Positions 1 to 12,806 of a stretch of 64,000 nt of DNA are shown here, one piece after another. Positions within the stretch are counted from its first letter, which is position 1; every line of letters starts with the position of its first letter. Source of the stretch: Planococcus citri (Eukaryota; Arthropoda; Insecta; Hemiptera; Pseudococcidae); NCBI RefSeq assembly GCF_950023065.1, contig NC_088680.1:70097350-70161349 (forward strand), written 5' to 3'. A program made the position numbers and the translations under genes. Below the pieces are notes generated by a model. It saw only the letters and a list, made by a program, of their open reading frames with translations, was not told where the DNA came from and searched no databases.

Positions 1-247
1 TGAGGTTACAAATAAAATAAACATTGTACACAAAGCGATCTGTGTTTTCATTTTTTTTTTCAAAGGCAATTATGATTACCAATTTGCTTAATTTTAAAAC
101 CAAATACAAAGGTGCCATGTGAAAATGCTACAGAATGGTATTTACTTTCAAAGATTCAGGCATAAAGTATTCGAGATAATGCAACACATCATATAAATCT
201 TCGTTTCTAATTAATTTAAAGTGTTTTCCTTCAGAAGGAATATCCAT
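1..247 (-). CDS. 5' part of a glycine N-acyltransferase-like (GNAT) gene, runs off the window
   Basis: Two exons can be read on the minus strand. Exon 1 (247 to 146) encodes 34 residues beginning MDIPSEGKHFKLIRNEDLYD and ending in a GTAAATAC donor. Exon 2 starts at 39 after a T-rich tract and CACAG and leaves the window in the same phase. The start, with a short acidic stretch and LYDVLHYLEYFMPESLK, resembles the amino end of insect GLYAT-like acyltransferases, where an opening L-x-x-L-x-x-L-P-x-S-L-K helix is common. The acetyl-CoA-binding part would lie outside the window, so the family call is tentative. It could also be an unrelated small-protein gene. Confidence 0.4.
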
Positions 248-1450
248 GATTAAACACAAAAAATGATTTAAAAAAATAGTGTAAAAAATCGAATAAATTC
301 AACCACGAAAAATAACAGAACTATCCACTCGTTGAGCTGCTCAATTTGTTATAAACCGTTGTATAGTGAAATTCGAGTAAAAAGTCGCCTTTAGTTGCAA
401 AATATACCTTGAGACAGTTTTTTCTTCACTCAATGAAAAATACATTTCCTAACGTATAATTACACCTTTCATCAATGGCGAATTTTCAAGTTCATTTTGC
501 ATGCAGACAACTATACGTACAATATTATTTTTAGATTAATAAAAACAAACCATGCATCGAAATTTTTAAAAATAGAAAGTGAATTGGTTATTTTTTATTG
601 ATAAATACGAATGTTGTTTTTAACGTGCATTTTCGTCATTAAAATAAGGATATTTTTTATTTTGAAAAAACTTTTTGAAATTGTGGAGGTGATTCAGATG
701 CAATTAAATGCAGGAACAATAACTGAAATACCGAACACTGAACTCAAGAGACAGGTTATGATTTCACGATTTAATATAACGCTGATTCGTACAGGCAACT
801 TTTTCTACACGGCGAAAAAGAAAAACTGAAAAGACATCTTTGCACGTCACCTAAAAGGGACTAAAATATCAGAAAATTTCCAATCATTTTCAGTGATGCT
901 TTCTAATGCTCACTAAAAAGACACTACGAGAGAGAAAAATTCAAGAAGAGCTCTAAAACAGGATCACGAATAAATATACAAGACATAGGCTATCAATTGA
1001 CTTGTATACTAAATTGATTTTCTCCATAAGGTAGTGTAAGTACTTTGATTTTTTAAGAAACTGTTACCTACGCAGCTCTTCAGAAATTTACGTATCTCGA
1101 TGCAGAAGAGACTGGTACTCAGATAATTTCCAATTTGATCACTCGACTGACAACTCATATTGTTTTTTGGTCGCCCTGATTTGTAAAATAGAATTTTACG
1201 TCCTACTGAAATAATATAAATTCGGAAATTACCACTCGAATAATTTGAAACTGGCAGAATCAACGCTGAGAAATGATTTCTTTCATCTTTTCTCCAACTG
1301 AACAACACGATAATGACATGATATTGAGGTTAGATCTTTACTAAGTACCATCGTAAAGAGTCAGTAGATAATGTTTCTCTTCAGCTGACATCATCGCTCA
1401 GGAACTTTCGTACGAATGAACGCCTGAAAAAAAATGCAGATTTCGATGAC

Positions 1451-1833
1451 CTAATGTTGAAAATTGATCTTTAACAAGGGAACAACGTAATACCAGTGAA
1501 TATTTCCATTTTGTGAAGAATGCAGTGAATCGTTGATATGAAATGAAGGAGTGTCATTCAGCAATGAACTGTCTGTCAAGTATATCATTACAGCATTGAC
1601 AATCCCACCATGAGATCTTAGAACAATGACGGTAGAAGGCAATATTACTTGATTTCTTCTGCACATTGTGAATCCTGAGATCTGGAAAATTAAACGCCCT
1701 GGATCAGTCATTCAAATTTTCTCCAGTTATCATCAAGAGATGAAGAGAATATCTGGAAACTTGAAATGAATAAAAATACTTCATAATCACTTACCAATTG
1801 ATATTCACGAACGAATTTCAACCATTTTTTCAT
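1451..1833 (-). CDS. Possible two-exon small gene of unknown function
   Basis: An ATG at 1833 opens a 39-base exon (MKKWLKFVREYQL) ending at 1795 in a good GTAAGT donor. A polypyrimidine tract and CCAG then lead in phase into a 231-base open frame (1681 to 1451) ending in TAG. The product would be about 89 aa with no domain I recognise. An in-frame reading extending upstream of the acceptor also exists, so the model is weak. Transcript reads would decide whether it is expressed. The rest of 248-2184 shows no convincing coding exon. Confidence 0.2.
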
Positions 1834-2184
1834 TACTTCAGGTTTTAGATTGATTTAATACGTTGATTTTCGACGAATTCACTAAATTAAAGAGTTTTTA
1901 ATTAGAAATTGATAAAAAAAATTTGTAAAAAATTCAAACTGCCAAAAGCACTCCTACAGTTTGAAATCAGTACTAATTTTCAGCATTCAGTGCGCAGCGC
2001 AGCTACTGGTGAAAATAAAAACTAAAAAATCTGTGCTTTAGCTTCGATTATCGATTTTGGACTTCGAAATAACTTTCGATTATCGAAATCGAAATTGAAA
2101 GATTTGTTATCAATTTTTGAAAAATGTAATTATTTTCCTTTTTTTCTTGATTAAAATTTTAATGAAAAACGTATAAAATAAGTA

Positions 2185-5100
2185 ATGGCTCTTCGGAAAA
2201 AAAGTGATAGTGGTTCGAAGCGAATATTAAAAGAGAAGGTTGTCCAGATATACGAACGATTCTTTCAAGTAAGACTTTTTAAAACCTCTTTTACCACGAA
2301 TGAATTTTCAACTTATACCTACGATATTTTTTACAGGGTGAAGATGTATTGCAAGATAACCCGAATTTCTGGGACGAATTATTCCTCCTCAAACCCAACG
2401 TAAGGTGATTTCCAATATACAACAAGTATACAGAATGTGCATAATTATATTCTCATATTGTAGATCGCTCATCTCGAAGCTGAAGTACAGAAACTGAACG
2501 GTGAACAGATTTTGCAATTGAAACCACATATCAATCGATTTTTCGCCGAGTGTATTAAAACATTAAGTCATGAGCATCATATTCGAATACTGTACGCGTT
2601 ACAGGTTAGCGAGAAGTATATTTCAATATAAAAATTAAGAATATTTCGGTTTCCCTAATGTTTGAATTTAATTGTTGCTACGTATGTCTTTGTAGACGTT
2701 GTCGGCGTTGACGTCTAGTATGTACAAAAAAAGCTACGGAGATTGTGGATTCGATATAATAAATATATTGATGGGATTCGACATCGCAGAAAAACGTATG
2801 CATCAGCTTTTAAATCACTGTAATGATTTTCTAGTCGGTAAGTTGGAAATTTTTGCTTTGTAGAGTTGGCGTTCCGAATGTGATTAATTGACGTATTTGT
2901 GTTACAGGTGATTGGCCTAACAGTCTGAAGTCAATTTGTCTTAAATTATTATTGATCATTGTTACCGGAACCGATAATGTTAGTCAAAACACACTGCTCG
3001 AATATTTAATGATGGATAGTATACTGGATACGTTGATGAAGGTTGCAAATATACTGGTTAATTTGATCGAATCGTTGAGAAAGAATCTTATCGGTTGAAT
3101 TTTTTATGTCTAGCTGCTCTGTAATTCGAATACCAGACTGAAATTTGGATACGATGTGATAATGTTGTTGACATTGCTCGTAAATTATAGGAAATACGAA
3201 TCTGCCAACCCATACGTGGTTAAACTGTCCATATTGGATAATGAATTAGCTTTGAACGGTTATGGTTTGGTGAGTAATTAGAATTAAACATTATTTTGTT
3301 GCAAAATATGTTTTATTTACTTATCGTTTTAACTGTTTTATTAGGTAATAACCCATTCTCTGGCAAAGTTTTGTCAACAATTTGCTCTCCATCAACAGGA
3401 ACCACAATCTGTGAAATGGTTCACATCTCTGACTAGTATCGTTGGTAATATTTTTGTTTCCGAAGATGACAATACGCGTTCTCAACAAATCCGGTACGTT
3501 AAATTGCATCCTTACTGTATCAAACTTACTCCTCTAGATTAAAAATAATTCTTGATCTTTGTTTTCAGAGCCAATACCGGTATACTTTTGGCACTGTACG
3601 AAATAGTTCATTTAAATCGTAACTTCGTTACGGTACTTGCTCATACGCAAAACGACATCGGAGTCGAATCTGCCTTGATTGATAAATCTGAAACTAACCC
3701 ACCGTCCACTGATGCTGCAGTCGTTCCTACCGAAGCATCATCATCTTCAGAACCTCTCAATTTATTAATCACTGTCTTCCAATACTGGTTAGTATTAGAT
3801 CGATTCTCTTTCTACCACTGAGCTGTTTTTCTAAACGGTGTATTTTTTATTTCAGCTCAATTGTGATGCAAGATACGAAATCAGAAGAAAGCAATAATAA
3901 CGTAAAACTGTGTTTTATTATATTAACGTGTATTACTGAAGATCAGTATGCGAATTCACTGATGCATGATTTACATTTATTGTACAAAGTTCAGCTTTTC
4001 CGAATGCCAATGAGGCATCGTCAAGTCACTCAGGAGAAATCTTCGCAGCCTTTAGCTGCTACTTTGTTAGGTATGGAGAGGAATTTCGTACGAAATTGTT
4101 TCATTTTCGAGTAATAATTCGAGTATCTTTTGATTACAGATTTATTGACTGAATTTATGATGAGTCACATGATGAAAAGGCTTCCCCTTGAACTGTATTT
4201 ACAGTGCGTGGGTATCGTTCATCGATTAATATGTTACCAAAAGAAATGCACCATAAGGATTAATTATAATTGGAAAGAATTATGGGAAGCGTTGATTATG
4301 CTTTTAAAGTTTCTGCTAACCAATGAGAATCATTTGTCCAAAAAAATCAATATCTTCAATTTAGCATTACAGGTGATCATTTTTTAATGTCTGCGAATAA
4401 TGGTAGAATGTATGTTTATAGAAATTAATTACTGTTTGTACTACGCAGGTTATTAATATTTTTAATTTATTCATCACATATGGCGACACGTTCCTGGCAT
4501 CACCTAGAAGCTACGATTTATTATATTACGAGATTATCAGAATGCATATGGTATTCGAAAATTTATACACGTTAGGTTAGTGTTGTAAAAAATTCATTTA
4601 CGATATTACATACATTTTACTCTTCGATTTAATTCATCTACTGTATTTTTCAGCTTTTAAATATTCATCGATTGACGGCGATTTGAAAGATAGCATTTCC
4701 AAGCTGATCAGTAGCCTAATAAACGTTAGGTAAAGAAATTTGCCATCATTTTTTTAATGTATTTATTTATTTATTTATTTTGGAGATGATTATAACGAAT
4801 AAATGTTAATTTCCAGAGCAATAATAAATCATTTTTCTCCAAAAATTGAAAAATGGATGGGAGAACATTCGTATTCTACACCTACTGAAGATGAAGTAAA
4901 TTTTTCTATTATGAATTTTTAAATATAGTTTATCCTTCGAGTGAGTATCATGTTGACGTCTTTTTTTACGCAGATATTGGAAATTTTACGTAAAAATTAC
5001 GATTCGTTAACGTTGAAACTTCTCGATAGTCTGGATCAGTACGAGAGATACTCGGAAAAACCATATCATACATCGTTCTTTACTTCTTTGGTTCGTTTTT

Positions 5101-5264
5101 CTTCGTTCAAGTTACGATCAATTGATTTTTTTTAAAAATCGTAATAATCATTTTGTTTTATTTTTGCTCAGGTCCGTAATGTAGTTATTGACACAAAACA
5201 GAATATCGATTATATCAATCTTGATTTGCAAACTGTTCTCAAAGAGTTTTCTTCCATTTCCTGA
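2185..5264 (+). CDS. ARMH3: Armadillo-like helical domain-containing protein 3 (ARMH3 / C10orf76 orthologue)
   Basis: Fifteen exons join in frame: 2185-2268, 2337-2399, 2464-2604, 2696-2837, 2908-3041, 3114-3269, 3345-3493, 3569-3787, 3856-4070, 4140-4372, 4449-4575, 4654-4729, 4817-4895, 4974-5090 and 5172-5264. They give 675 aa, close to the usual length of about 690. The start LKEKVVQIYERFFQ, then NFWDELFLLKPN, GFDIINILMGFDIAEKRMHQ, SICLKLLLIIVTGTDNVSQN and the C-terminal Armadillo-like domain follow the vertebrate ARMH3 order. In animals ARMH3 sits at the Golgi, binds PI4KB and GBF1, and supports PI4P production. Introns are 65-90 bases with GT-AG ends. A 24-base AT-rich leader precedes the ATG. 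The gene looks intact and ordinary. Confidence 0.9.
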
Positions 5265-5870
5265 ACTATGTTTTTATTTGTTTATTGTAATGTTTTACTG
5301 CTGTAATTTATCTATAATTGGAGTTTTTCATTTGAGCCAAAAATATATTTTTATAATGTTTCCAGTTTCATTTTTTTCCCTTAACTGAATGCTTAGTAGT
5401 AAATTATACACTGATCGAACATTGCAATTTATTTTCAAAAGGTTATTCAGCTAGTCTTGAGAATTTTATACTCATTATTACCCACCGGAATCCGGAAATG
5501 ATACATCATAATTTATAGAATCACGAAGCGAAGAGAATGACGAGAGACGATTTAGAAAATATTCAAACGTAGGTTTTAAATTTTTGATGAAACAGCAAAA
5601 AACCTCGTGCTAGGCTAATATCCCCTCTACGATGAATTCTTATCAAATTCCTGTCTTATCTCGATCCCATCTCAACGTGACATTCGTCGACTCTCGAAAC
5701 AACGCTGATTCTATTCGAAATTGAACTAAACCAGTAATGCTTCAAATACGAACGTTCATTAAATCGAAGTACCTAAAGCATTCGCGTCAACTTTGAAACA
5801 ACCACATGTTGAATATCTTCACCACATCAGGTAAAACTTGTACAATTGTGTAGTAAATTCAACAGCTAGC
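5265..5870. other. Spacer between ARMH3 and the zinc-finger gene
   Basis: The first half is an AT-rich ARMH3 3' flank. Around 5535-5830 there are likely 5' untranslated exon sequences of the next gene: a donor-like CAG|GTAAAA at 5828-5836 and an acceptor AACAG at 5861-5865 just before the zinc-finger ATG. No separate gene is seen. Confidence 0.4.
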
Positions 5871-6848
5871 ATGATATCATCGAAGAGAGATGACGTATCG
5901 GAGGGTACAGAAAAACAAACCATGTTGGCGAAGAAAACGCTAGAAAATCTGCAAATCATCTCGGTCGCTCAAGTCATCTTGAAAGAGAAATTCAACGGAA
6001 ACCCTAACTCGTGGGTACAGGCTATTTTCGAAGCGTTGAGTTTGAAAAATCCAGCATTCGTGATGGAAGAGAAGAAAGCAGATTCGTTGAATACGTTCTT
6101 CAGTAATAAATTCGACGACTCGTTCTGGAAAAAGGAGAATATCCATAACGTTACTTCGACCGGCCATCTGCTGATCGATAGCTTCAAAAAATTCATGATC
6201 GGATTGAACAAAAATGCCGATTTGTTCGATCTAGATAACTTGTTACCAGATTTGAAAGACGTCGAGAAGAATATCCATTTATATTTAAATACCACTACGC
6301 AGAACGATTGGAGACCTGATCCTGTAGTTAGAGAAAAATCTACGTTCGATAGAACACCGGTTGTGAAAGAAAAAGATGTAGCTCATCGTAAACCTGACAT
6401 GAGCCAGATTTGTACCGAATGTAATACGAAAATTGCTATTTTCAATAACGATATCGAGTTCTCGTATCAATTACATTGTCAAGAACAAGTACACCAGAAA
6501 GCTATTGCAAAATTTATCCCCAAGACTGTTACCGAACAAACGACGAAAATTTTCGAAAAGCGACGTTCCGATTCTGAGATATTTACGCCGGATGAAAGAT
6601 CAGCTCTTCGTAGAACGTTGAATGAGAAGATCAAGCAGCATAGTCATCTCATCGATATTCTTACGAGACAAGAATTTCATTGTAATTTATGCGATTGTCA
6701 GATATCTTCGTTGCAGAATGTTGAGAGTCATGTTAAAGGAACTAAGCATACCAATGCTTTGAGATTACTCGAAAGCAAGTCGACTAGACTGAGCGACGAT
6801 ATTTTGAGAATCGATCATACCGATATTCCTGTTACTAAGCTGATGTGA
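5871..6848 (+). CDS. Two-finger U1/matrin-type zinc-finger protein, copy 1
   Basis: A single open exon of 325 aa starts at the ATG six bases after an AACAG acceptor; an earlier in-frame ATG at 5838 would lie in the inferred 5' intron. The N-terminal half is a helical, charged region without a recognised domain. The C-terminal half holds two C-x2-C...H-x5-H fingers of the U1/matrin (zf-met) type: one near residues 181-210 (CTEC...HCQEQVH) and one near 273-300 (CNLCDC...HVKGTKH). This class binds double-stranded RNA or spliceosomal partners in ZNF346/ZNF385-like proteins, so an RNA-related nuclear role is an inference. Its 3' end faces the synthetase gene tail to tail. The whole pair is duplicated at 26-29 kb, where this gene has lost its 5' end. 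Confidence 0.75.
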   Translation: MISSKRDDVSEGTEKQTMLAKKTLENLQIISVAQVILKEKFNGNPNSWVQAIFEALSLKNPAFVMEEKKADSLNTFFSNKFDDSFWKKENIHNVTSTGHLLIDSFKKFMIGLNKNADLFDLDNLLPDLKDVEKNIHLYLNTTTQNDWRPDPVVREKSTFDRTPVVKEKDVAHRKPDMSQICTECNTKIAIFNNDIEFSYQLHCQEQVHQKAIAKFIPKTVTEQTTKIFEKRRSDSEIFTPDERSALRRTLNEKIKQHSHLIDILTRQEFHCNLCDCQISSLQNVESHVKGTKHTNALRLLESKSTRLSDDILRIDHTDIPVTKLM

Positions 6849-9074
6849 TTTTTTTGTATTAGTTATATTTCTATTTTTCTATTGAGTAAATCATTCGTTT
6901 TTTTTTGCATTTTTTTATACTTAACGAAAGTCTGAATATTATTTACCAATAAATTCTTTATATTTGGTTGAATTTGTGTGTTATATTTTATGTTCAACGC
7001 AGATTGTTCAACCTATGCAGAAAAGTTGCTTTGAAAATACAAATACACCATCAGAATCCGATACTCTGATTATCTGATTCCTTCTCAAGTGCTAAATACT
7101 GTAAGATGGAAATTAGACTTTGATTCAATCACTTCATAGGTAGATACAATTTTTTTAAAAGAAAGTGACACTTATTTCTTCCGAATATCATAGACATATT
7201 ACGATTCTGTATCTGTTTCTGTACCCATTCTAAAAATAAAATTGTCGAATAATTATAACGGAGCAATGAGGTTGAAAATTTTATTCGATATCACAGCCGA
7301 ATTAAATTATTTACGAAGAATCATTTTCAATTTTCAATTTTTGAAAACTTGACAATATTTTTTTACGATTTTTCAAAACATTATGGAGTTTAGGACCTCT
7401 TCTCATGCCTATCGTGTCTACATCGATGAACGGTAGCAAAACTTCAGGAATGATTACTCTTCCTTGTTTCGTCTGATGCGTTTCTGCGATAGCGTTAACA
7501 GTTCTAGGTATAGCGCAGGCTGTTCCATTGACAGTATGTAAAAATGTATCTCCAGATTTTATATTCAGTCTTCTAGACTACTTATTAAAAAAGAAACACG
7601 AAAACCACATAATTAGAAACTGCTAAATAAATGATTTTTCAAAGACTACACTATTGAAGGCTCATACTTGAAAATCTGTGCAATCACTGCAACTGGATAT
7701 TTCACCGTATCTATTCGTGCCGGGCATCCAAGATTCGATATCAAATTTTCTATTCGCTTGACATCCGAGTTCATGCGGAGCCATATCAATAACTCGATAA
7801 CACAGATCATACGATGAGAAAAATTCTTCTTGAATATCGCGATATTTCTCTAGCATTTCTATCGACTGATGAGGTAGGCAGACTCCAAACATCTCAATTT
7901 TTGTGAACTGATGTACTCTAGATTTTCATATTTGAATTATTTATACAACAATGAATGATCAAAAATGAGGTTATACTGTTGTACTACACAATACCTGTAT
8001 AATCCTCGTTCAATAGCTAGCGCTGAAATTTCAGCTCTATAACATCTACTAACTGCAACGTAATTTAATGGCAGCTCGTCTTCGGGAATATTAGAATTCA
8101 TCAATGAAGCAGCGATAGCCATTTCTGAAGTACCAGATAAACATAATCCGTCGCCGAATAAATTTGAATCTAATCTGTAAACCTGAGAAGAAATACAATT
8201 AATATACTGCCATTCGATCGTATTTAAATCTCGCGTAAAGTTCACCTGAGTACGTTCTCCTTTTGTAGTCATTCCACAATTGTTTATTACGTTTTCGTGC
8301 AATATATCAGGAACAGATATAGGGATAAAGTTCTTCTGTAGTAGCTTCTGAACTGAATAATCTATCAAAGCTTGATCTAGTTTGACAAGATCTCCAACGA
8401 AATAGTAGCTACGTTCACCGCAATAATGATTCAAACCCTCCATTATTAGCAAATCTTTCTCTTTCAACATATCAGTACCAGTTTGAGGTTTAAATGGAAA
8501 CTCTTTCGGCTCACCGACCACTTTCAAAATTTCAAAATCGTTGGTATAATTTTTAACGCTAGGATGTATCCAATTGGGAAGTTTAGCAGCTAAATTCATC
8601 AATTCTTCGTTCTGTTCTGGATCTACTGAACTTTTATCTAAAGTTGAGCAAAAATCTGAGAGTATTTCTTCATAACGAGTGTTTTTCCTTGAACGTACTT
8701 CATTTTTGTACTCGTCCAGATTGTCGAGGATTTGTTTCAGGTTTACGGTTGGTTTCGGTATGGTGGATTTTATTTCCTGAAATAGTCCACTGTAGTTTCG
8801 ACGACAACATCCTTTCGAATTGAGGAGACGAATTAGATGAATTTTATGTTTGACTAATGCCATAATTTATGTAACTGTTGATCGTTATATGAAGATGAAT
8901 AGTTGTTTTTTTTTTTTAGAAATTCTTTCGCTCAGGCAACATTCTTCGCTTTGCAAAGTAATAATTTCTTTCAAACTTTAAATAATTTCCAATAAAAAAA
9001 TGTTGAAAAAATTGAAAATTTTATGTGATAAGAAAAATTGATAACAATGTTTACGAAATTATCAGTGCAACCAT
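5949..9074. repeat. Segmental duplication, left copy (zinc-finger + synthetase block)
   Basis: From about 5949 (inside the zinc-finger coding region) to about 9074, the sequence matches 26060-29205 in the same orientation, about 20.1 kb away. Differences are scattered single bases and small indels. The introns and the tail-to-tail intergenic region are nearly identical too, so this is a genomic duplication and not retroposition. At the right border both copies read up to TCAGTGCAACCA and then diverge. Confidence 0.9.
7311..8863 (-). CDS. SARS2-like: Mitochondrial seryl-tRNA synthetase-like protein (SARS2 or arthropod SLIMP), copy 1
   Basis: Three exons (8863-7995, 7917-7668, 7577-7311) join in frame to 461 aa, shorter than human SARS2 (about 518). 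The N terminus is basic and Arg/Leu-rich (MALVKHKIHLIRLLNSKG), fitting a mitochondrial presequence. The catalytic core is class II: a serine-site TSE motif, motif 2 CYRAE followed by RGLYRVHQFTKIEMFGV across the first splice, WMPG...GEISSCSDCTDFQ, and motif 3 NGTACAIPRTVNAIAE with its Arg kept. The tRNA-binding coiled-coil arm looks short. It would charge mitochondrial tRNA-Ser with serine. Arthropods also carry the paralogue SLIMP, which lacks charging activity, and I cannot separate the two without an alignment. It runs convergent to the zinc-finger gene, and all elements needed for function look open. Confidence 0.8.
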
Positions 9075-12000
9075 CAGGAATGAGGGAAATGATTTTTGAA
9101 AAATCAGGGATTTTTTTATGAATTTAGGGATTTTTTTCACCCAAAATGGTGAAAATGGGGATTTTCCAAAAGATCAGTTGGGAACACTGCACTTCACGTC
9201 GTCCCTCCTCCCTCATTCTCGTTCCTTCTTTCTGTTCCTGTTCAGTTGGTTTATCTATGCATGTGTTCATCACACATGTCTGTTCCTTTCGCGTTAGAGG
9301 TGTCTGCTGTCATAACATGTTGTTCACCGGCTCGACATTCTCGATTCTCAAACGCGTATCACTTTTTTCTGTCAATTTGTGTATGTACTAGTATGTACCA
9401 GTTTTAGAATTACAAATATTACAATTTGAGTGAATTTCAAGTAATTGTAACTTACCGAAATAATAGATATTCAATGCAGTGCTGAAAGTATCTAAGTATG
9501 TATAACTCTCTATTTAGGTATCTTGGTTATTTTACACGCGTATTATAAGTAGGCTACCATCATTTATAATGGGTTCGGGCCACGATTCACAGATTCGTAG
9601 TAAACACTATCATAATTCACCTTTTCCTAACTACTTAGTAGAATCTGTAAAGTCGTTGAGTAGTGTCAGTAATCTAATCACAACCAATAATCATAGCCTA
9701 CATCACATTATCGCATACAGCGAGCTTTTATCTTTAGTCTTTCCCAATTTTTCTGTGAAAGTGAGATTAAAATTATGCAAAATAACTATTGATTTGAAAT
9801 TCTAATTAATATATTCTGGTAATTTGATATTATTTTTTGATTGAAAAAGTAATCAAAATTAATTAATATGCTAGTTTTACTGCTGGAGGCTGGGCCGCCA
9901 TCTTGTGTCCAGGATGATGTAGTGAACGATAAGTGAACGTTATCAGGGTGGGGTGCTCTACGTATTGTTTGTTGTTTGTTTACTTTTTAGCATACTGGCG
10001 GGCAGAGATTAGACATTTTTCAAACGCATTTTCTTATTAGTTGGAGATTAGTTGGAGGGAATGAAAGTGAATAATGAGTGAAAACGTTATTACTGTATTG
10101 AAACCATGTAATAAAACTTTGAAACAAGCTAAACGATTAAAATATAATGATAAATGAATTCAGACGATTCTTTATAATATTCAATCATTCATTGTCAGTC
10201 ATCAGAGTGTAATTCTGAAACTACTGAACAGAATTTGATGAAATTTAAATATGTTGTGCAGAAATGAATTCCCGACAGCTTGACGTTGCCCTTTTTTTGA
10301 TTCATTTTGTTTAATCAAAGTTATAGCCATTTGAAATTTTCAAATGGCAATATCTCGAAAAATACGGAGAAATTTGAAAAAAAACAGAGGCTTAAGCGAA
10401 ACGAGGACAAAAAATTTAAAAACTCTGTACTTTGAGACTTTGAGAGGTAAAAAAACAGTGTTTTTTGATAAGTTCATTTTTTTGACAACACAACTTTAGA
10501 ATTTAAATTCTGAATGCATACCTACTTAGTACTTACAATCATCTACGTAGCTGAAAATTTTGATTTTGAAATGAATGAAAAGTAAACTGGGCCGAGGAAA
10601 ACGAGGGTTACAACTTGTATGAAAAGTGAAAACTTACGTTTAGAGAAAGTTAAAATACCTACTTAGTACATTTTTTAGTGTAAACTTGACCTCGGGGCCC
10701 GGGGGTCCCTTGATGTCTCGGGGTTCCTGAAGATCGCCAGGTAATATCATATAGGACAGTCCACCCTTGGATTTTAATGAACAGTTGCACAGAAAAAAAA
10801 ACCGTTCTTACCATTTAAATTATAACACTTTCAATTCGTTGATTCAAAAGTGAGCTATTCGAAGAATTTTTTGGTCTCCTATAGATGAAACATGATGTAT
10901 AAGGTATCCTTACAAAAGAAGCACCCATCTCAACCTACACTATAATTTGTGAACCGGGAGCGGGGAATCGATGGAAGACCCCTAAATACATCACGAGTCA
11001 AAATTTTGGGCGCTGGCGTTTAAAAATTCTCATTTTGGTCAAAAATGGGAAAAAATCAAAAATGTACCAAAGTGGCGTAGAAATCGGAAATCTGTTTTCC
11101 ATCATATTTTCGACCTCCTGAGTTGATTGGCAATTGCTTCATGCTGTTCTGGAGTCTCCAGCAGAGTTTTGGAGGCCCCAGTTTTCGAATAAATGCTGCA
11201 TAAGCAGAGTGCGAATAAAATTCGGCACCTACAAATATTAAACAGTCCCATGTGTGACCATTAGATCGGCTTAGGTATACATATTTTCGAAATATTTTTG
11301 TGCCGGTTCAAATCCAAAACTTTCTCCAGTGGTCACGTTTTTAAAAAAATGAAAAAGTCATTTTTCGCGAACAAAAGTAAATGAAAAAAGCTAAAGTTCG
11401 ATCTGTACCATATTTTCCATCTTTCCAGTAGATTGTTGATGGATGAAATACCGTTCTAGAGGCTTCAGCGGATTTTTTTTAATCCTCCAGTTTTCGAAAA
11501 AACGTCGTAACCCATTCGATCGATTTAAGCTTAAGCTCGTATTTTTAAAATCTTTCTGTGCTGGTCAAATCTGAAATTCTCTCTATTATTTTTTAAAAGT
11601 GAAAAGAATCATCTTTTACAAACGAGGCGTAGATAAACGCACCCGCTTACTTGAGCAGAAAGTAATAGTTTAATCCAAAACGTCGCCGGAAGCTCCAGAA
11701 CAGTTCGAAGCAATCGCCAATCACCTCGAGAGAGTGAAAATATAGTACAAACCAAATTTCGCCTTTCTAGACTTCAGTATTTGGTAAAATTTGGACTTTT
11801 TTCCCGTTTTCAATGCAAAGATTTTTAAAAAATTCACCAAAAACCTATAAATGAATTTGAATGTCTAAAATTTTGGCTGGTGGTGTTTTTTAGGGTCCTC
11901 TTTTGTTCTTCAGGTTCTTCTTCATCTGGTTAAAAAATTTTAGTGCATGCTGGTTGGGATAAGTGGCTCCCTTGTGAAGATTCCTACGTATAGGCCATTA

Positions 12001-12540
12001 TAATGTGTTATTTTTAAGGGTTAAAACTCAAAAAGTTCTTGAAAAAATCAACTTTTGTGGTTTGAGTTGAAATTATTACATTTCATATTCCTCGGAGGAA
12101 TTTTTCTTCCTCCCATCGGGTTATAGGTGTTTTCATGTCATATAGGTTGCATATACTCGTATTTCGCCTAAAACGAAAAGAAACAAGATGCGCAAACAAG
12201 AAAACAGGAAGGGAAGGAACTGTTGCATTACCAAGAAATTTTCACTCCCAAACTGAAACTACTATACCTACTTATGTGAAGTTTCGAGAATGTATTGTTC
12301 ACTCGCCGTGGCTACACCGATTCCCATCGCGCCAGGCATCATTCTAGGTATACCCGTATCCGTTTTTCCAGGGAATCAGACGCACTGTGGGGAGGGGGGA
12401 ATGTTTCAAATGAAGCAAGTTTTGATTTTGATTTGAGCAGTTCAGGTTTTCTAATCAATTTGCACGAATGACTGTTGTTGTGTCTTTTCTATAACCAAAA
12501 GACCGAATCCGAATTTCTCATTTCAACCTTCGAGCCATTC
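9075..12540. other. Gene-poor spacer with degenerate repeats
   Basis: No exon with conserved coding character was seen. From about 11030 to 11860 there are three diverged units with the plan 'gaaat...tccatattttc...gttctggagtctccagc...cagttttcgaa'. They resemble the arms of the GTCCGGC-ended elements seen later (38, 48 and 58 kb) and look like old copies. Around 10680-10720 lies a GC-rich patch (GGGGCCCGGGGG). The sequence 9060-9150 has short repeats of 'cagggatttttt'. Confidence 0.5.
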
Positions 12541-12806
12541 TGGAGTCTCCAGCGCGATTTTCAATTTTTACAGAATTTTAAAACTTCTCCAGGAAACGTG
12601 AAAATTAATGTGGTCAGCTAAAAGCTTGAAAAACGAATTGTGGATTCTTCAACTCGAAACTGGCCGAAAAAGTTTGCCTCACCAACAAAACGGTGGCCAT
12701 TTTGATTGACAGGTCAGCCGAAATCGTGGATTTTGCTTTCCGACACAAGACTCAAACAGGACAAAGCTACTCGTAGATCGAAGAGCATGCAAAAATTTAT
12801 CTCCAG

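Noticed and set aside
611..1308. Frames at 611-829 (plus) and 1009-1308 (minus) as genes
   Set aside because: No convincing exon borders or recognisable protein features. The minus-strand frame might hold an exon of the doubtful gene near 1.4-1.8 kb, but I could not support it.
9146..9805. Short open frames (81 and 78 codons) as genes
   Set aside because: No splice signals, family resemblance or duplication support; they look like chance frames in repeat-derived DNA.
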